From Chitinivibrionales bacterium (GTDB taxonomy: Bacteria; Fibrobacterota; Chitinivibrionia; Chitinivibrionales; WJMI01): a stretch of 8,333 bases of DNA. The position numbers were made by a program, and so were the translations under genes. This document shows, piece by piece, positions 5,827 through 8,333 of the stretch. Every line of letters starts with the position of its first letter. Position 1 is the stretch's first letter. Under the pieces are notes generated by a model that had not been told where the DNA came from, searched no databases, and saw only the letters and a program-made list of their open reading frames with translations. Where the stretch lies: NCBI GenBank assembly GCA_014729595.1, contig WJJU01000431.1, forward strand, positions 1 to 8,333, in the 5' to 3' direction.

Positions 5827-7122
5827 TTAGTTATTTTGGACCGCTCCCCGGCTCTTCTTTTTACGCCGCGAGTATTCCCAGAGCAAAACGTGGCTGATAC
5901 GCGGCACCGCCATGAATGCACGCTTTATTTTGCTCGAAGAGGGTTTGCGCAACGGAATCATGAATAGGCCGTAGACGGCAAGGGCGAGCAGAGAGGTTCC
6001 GACGAAAAAAAAGAGCCCCGCCGGCCCAACGGCACCCATTAAGGCGCCGGCAATCAGTGGCCCCAGAGCGGAGCCAACGCCTTGCAAGAGAATCAGCGTA
6101 CTGGCGGTACCAACACTCTCTTCAACCGAAACGCAATCATTTACATGGGCGACTCCCAATGAGTACAGGGGGAAACTGAATCCGCCGTAAAGCAAAACCA
6201 GAGCGATAAGCACGGGGAACGAGTGGGGCATTCCGAACGCTATAAGAAGGCTTATCGCACCCGCGACCGTGCCTGCGACAACGATTACATAGCGACGGTC
6301 CACCATATCGGACAACCGCCCCAAAGGCCACTGAAAAAGCAACGTGCCGGCCATGAGCGAAGCCATAAACAGGCTTATACCGACACTGTCGAGATCCACA
6401 TTATCGGCAAATACGGGACCCATGCCCCACGCCGCACCAATACACAGACCGCTGACCAGCACCCCCAACAAACCGAGAGGGGAGATCGCCTGAAGCCTTT
6501 TCAATTGCAAGCGCTTGCTCGGGACGCTCGAAGGCGCACGGGTTGGCGCCAAGGTAATCGGCACCAACGCCATGCTGACCAAGATTGAAACAACCCCGAA
6601 AAGGATAAAACTTTGGGCCGGCGCAAGATTGAGCAGGGTCTGGCTGGTGGCGGCGGTTCCCCAAAAGACGATCCCATAGGTCGCCAGCACCCGCCCCCTG
6701 GTAGCTTTGGTGGAGCAGCCGTTAAGCCAGCTTTCTATCACAAGAATCATACCGGCATAACAAAGCCCCTGAAGAAATCGAAGAGCAACCCATGCCGGCA
6801 AAAAGACGGCTAAAATATAGGCGAGTGTTATCGCCGAAGCCATCGATGCAAGCGCGGCATAGGTACGAATGTGGCCAACCGCGACAATCAGACGAGGCAA
6901 ATATACCGATCCCAGCACAAAACCGGCAAAATAGGATGACATCATAAGGCCGATGCCCAACGAAGACATCCCCTCGACGCCCGCACGTACCCCCAGAAGC
7001 GTGTTCTGCAAATTATTACCCAAAACAAGAATGCAAACGCTCACCAGAAGGATGGAAATGCCGCGACTCGCGGGCTGATTGTCCGGATGAATCTGCTCAA
7101 GTGTTTCGGCCGAAATATTCAT
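5827..7122 (-). CDS. Major facilitator superfamily transporter, YcaD-like
   Basis: This 431-residue inner-membrane protein has about 12 hydrophobic segments in two six-helix halves, joined by a basic cytoplasmic loop (about 192-212, SKRLQLKRLQ). The first half resembles E. coli YcaD: SSYFAGFVLGSVYLPRLI (62-79), then RFLQGLCYAGMILVIESWLNG (115-135) and the TRGRVLATYGIVFWG stretch (141-155). The second half carries GRLSDMVDRR (268-277), the motif-A-type loop between helices 8 and 9, preceded by QWPLG. A basic, non-membrane tail of about 40 residues (IPLRKPSSSKIKR to the end) closes the protein. Substrate is unknown, as for YcaD itself. ATG 7122 has AAGGGTG close upstream. The gene appears monocistronic: 264 bp, including a separate promoter, divide it from the HDOD gene. 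Confidence 0.88.
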   Translation of the reverse strand: MNISAETLEQIHPDNQPASRGISILLVSVCILVLGNNLQNTLLGVRAGVEGMSSLGIGLMMSSYFAGFVLGSVYLPRLIVAVGHIRTYAALASMASAITLAYILAVFLPAWVALRFLQGLCYAGMILVIESWLNGCSTKATRGRVLATYGIVFWGTAATSQTLLNLAPAQSFILFGVVSILVSMALVPITLAPTRAPSSVPSKRLQLKRLQAISPLGLLGVLVSGLCIGAAWGMGPVFADNVDLDSVGISLFMASLMAGTLLFQWPLGRLSDMVDRRYVIVVAGTVAGAISLLIAFGMPHSFPVLIALVLLYGGFSFPLYSLGVAHVNDCVSVEESVGTASTLILLQGVGSALGPLIAGALMGAVGPAGLFFFVGTSLLALAVYGLFMIPLRKPSSSKIKRAFMAVPRISHVLLWEYSRRKKKSRGAVQNN

Positions 7123-7151
7123 AGCACCCTTATCTATTCCTTATTCCCTAA

Positions 7152-7180
7152 ATAATACTATACATTGTATTCATTCTGAA
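7152..7180 (-). promoter_or_regulatory. Candidate promoter of the transporter gene
   Basis: On the minus strand a -35 TTCAGA (7180-7175, 4 of 6) and a -10 TATTAT (7157-7152, 5 of 6) are spaced by 17 bp in an AT-rich stretch. Transcription would begin near 7145 and the leader would be only about 23 nt, containing the AAGGGTG ribosome binding site of the transporter. An overlapping alternative -10 is TATAGT (7162-7157), which lacks a good -35. Confidence 0.45.
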
Positions 7181-7943
7181 TGCGATAAATCTCTCACCTC
7201 GGTCACTCCGGTGCGGGCTTCCCTCCTGCAAGTCGTTTCGAATACATCAAGGACCGGCAAAGACCCCGGATGGCCGAAACCACCAAATTTTTTGAAAACC
7301 GGGTCCATTCCAAACGAACACCAATCGCGATCAACATTCAAAGCGACTTGTTTGTTTATATGCATTTCGATGCATGAAAATGATTGGCTACGGTCCGGAA
7401 CAGCATATTTCCCCTCGACCCGCGAATCGCCAATGCCTCTTCCCTCGGGAGATAATTCCGTGCAAAAACACTGCCCCCCGGACTGGACGGTTTTCTCGAG
7501 GCGGGACAAGCGGATTGTAGACTGCCACCAGGAATATAGCCTTATATCTTTATTGAATCAACCGGCCAAAGGTGAGTACCAAAGGCTCAGAATTCGCGCC
7601 AAACCCTAATCACCAGAGAACTCTTTTGCAACGAATCGGCTACATTTTGGATGCACCGTAACTACCCGTGCAATACCGACAAAATGGTAAATGCGCAACA
7701 ACGGGAGCACCATCAAAACCGCGACAGACGCACACATTGCACAGCGATCCTTCCTATAAGTAATGGGGTGACGGGCATAAAGTTTGCTCTTTCCAAAACC
7801 ACACGAGTGCAACTTTCAAAAGCGTTTGTCATTGTGGCTCCCCGGAATCATCAGCCTTCGGGCGGCCGGGCACATTGTGAATCCGGCAAAGAATGCACCA
7901 ATAGGCAAACGGGACCCATTTAACCTTAGTCAAGGAGACCTTT
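7181..7943. other. Gene-poor region of about 760 bp with unassigned open frames
   Basis: This is the longest stretch without an accepted gene. Open frames exist on both strands: plus 7211-7609, minus 7509-7171, plus 7651-7923 and minus 7812-7606. None has a good ribosome binding site, a recognisable domain or a signal peptide. Start codons are GTG/TTG for the longer two. The plus-strand translation is rich in Ser, Pro, Lys and Arg and the minus one in Gly, Asp and Cys; neither looks like a family I know. The region also holds the ATGCAT hairpin at 7360-7375 and a TATAAG box (7755-7760) that could be a -10 for the membrane protein gene, though it has no good -35. It might be plain intergenic DNA, a decayed gene, or an untranslated RNA. 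Confidence 0.45.
7360..7375. repeat. Inverted repeat ATGCAT-TTCG-ATGCAT
   Basis: Two copies of the self-complementary hexamer ATGCAT flank a TTCG tetraloop, forming a 16-nt perfect hairpin. A UUCG loop would be stabilising in RNA, although the closing pair here is T-A rather than C-G. There is no T tract after it on either strand, so it is not an intrinsic terminator. It could equally be a protein-binding site with two half-sites 10 bp apart. Confidence 0.4.
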
Positions 7944-8333
7944 ATGGAACTCGCTCATGAAGCAGGTGCCGCGGGTAGAGAATCACCACATATCGATTAT
8001 TGGTCATGGGCAAAAACCGGCATGGTAGCCGGCATAATCGGCGGGATCGCTTTCGCCGTATTCGAAATGATTGTCGCGGCCATCGCCGCCGGCAACGCCT
8101 TTGGACCGTTCCGCATGATCGCGGCGGTAGCCTTGGGGAGGCAAGCTTTGACCCCGGATGTCTCATTAGGAGTTGCGATCATTGCCGGAACGCTGGTTCA
8201 TTTGGCCTATTCCGTCGTGGCCGGCGCCGTCTTCGCCCTGATAATAGCCGCAATCCGGCCGCTGCACGCCGGCAAAGGAGCCATAATCATTTCGGCAAGC
8301 GTGCTTGGTCTTTTGATGTGGTTGCTAAACTTC
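7944..8333 (+). CDS. Unknown multi-pass membrane protein, N-terminal part (runs off right edge)
   Basis: 130 codons are open from ATG 7944 to the end of the window with no stop. The ribosome binding site is excellent: AAGGAG at 7932-7937, 6 nt before the ATG. About 24 polar N-terminal residues precede three hydrophobic segments: GMVAGIIGGIAFAVFEMIVAAIAAG (26-50) abbreviated here by its ends, then LGVAIIAGTLVHLAYSVVAG (75-94) continuing to about 104, and AIIISASVLGLLMWLLNF (113-130). Notable polar residues within the segments are E41 and H86. The loop FGPFRMIAAVALGRQALTPD (53-72) between the first two may be conserved. I have the impression of an uncharacterised membrane family with a repeated 'FEM...FRMI...LG..AL.P...H' layout, but cannot name it and assign no function. 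More transmembrane segments are likely beyond the edge. Confidence 0.75.
   Translation, partial: MELAHEAGAAGRESPHIDYWSWAKTGMVAGIIGGIAFAVFEMIVAAIAAGNAFGPFRMIAAVALGRQALTPDVSLGVAIIAGTLVHLAYSVVAGAVFALIIAAIRPLHAGKGAIIISASVLGLLMWLLNF

Noticed and set aside
5743..5967. Plus-strand open frame near the transporter 3' end (starts VEYALHAAKVYLAGP)
   Set aside because: The first part looks protein-like, but it runs into the transporter gene antisense, has no ribosome binding site and matches no family I know.
7606..7923. Small open frames on both strands just upstream of the membrane protein gene
   Set aside because: No ribosome binding site, no domain, and composition unlike the accepted genes.
1..8333. 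CRISPR array, tRNA, rRNA, insertion sequence or phage gene
   Set aside because: Reading both strands I saw no regularly spaced repeats, no tRNA T-loop signature in a plausible cloverleaf, no conserved rRNA stretches and no transposase or integrase motifs.

Overview
The window looks like a gene-dense stretch of a Gram-negative-type bacterial chromosome of roughly balanced GC. It holds exported proteins, a GntR/LacI-type regulator and an HDOD signalling protein. The sequence does not fix the phylum. AraR-like regulators with two winged helices and exported repeat proteins would fit carbohydrate-oriented lineages such as Fibrobacterota/Chitinivibrionia, but this is only a weak inference. I saw no rRNA, tRNA, CRISPR array, insertion sequence or phage gene.

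Layout, left to right. (1) At 1-354, on the minus strand, is the N-terminus of a secreted glycine/beta-strand-rich protein that runs off the left edge. (2) A 486-bp divergent intergenic region (355-840) carries two copies of the palindrome TATCGATA and a GC-rich stretch that may hold a decayed gene fragment. (3) At 841-2376, on the plus strand, is a transcription factor with two tandem GntR-type winged helices and a LacI-type sensor domain. (4) A plus-strand pair follows: an exported SRPBCC/START-like protein (2459-3142) and a GNAT acetyltransferase (3145-3669), effectively overlapping. (5) A 142-bp convergent gap contains a nested hairpin. (6) A minus-strand two-gene operon comes next: an HDOD protein (5562-4708) whose stop overlaps by 4 bp the start of a metallo-beta-lactamase-fold phosphodiesterase-like protein (4711-3812). 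A good promoter lies upstream. (7) A YcaD-like major facilitator transporter lies at 7122-5827 on the minus strand with its own promoter. (8) A gene-poor stretch of about 760 bp (7181-7943) has open frames on both strands that I do not accept as genes. (9) At 7944-8333, on the plus strand, is the N-terminus of an unknown multi-pass membrane protein with a very strong ribosome binding site, truncated by the right edge.

The best functional links are three. The regulator and the divergent secreted protein may share operators in their common intergenic region. The HDOD and MBL proteins are probably translationally coupled and form a small signalling unit. The SRPBCC and GNAT genes are probably co-translated. 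I found no strongly supported novel defence or mobile system. The tandem-winged-helix regulator with its palindromes, and the HDOD-MBL pair, are the most rewarding things to follow up.
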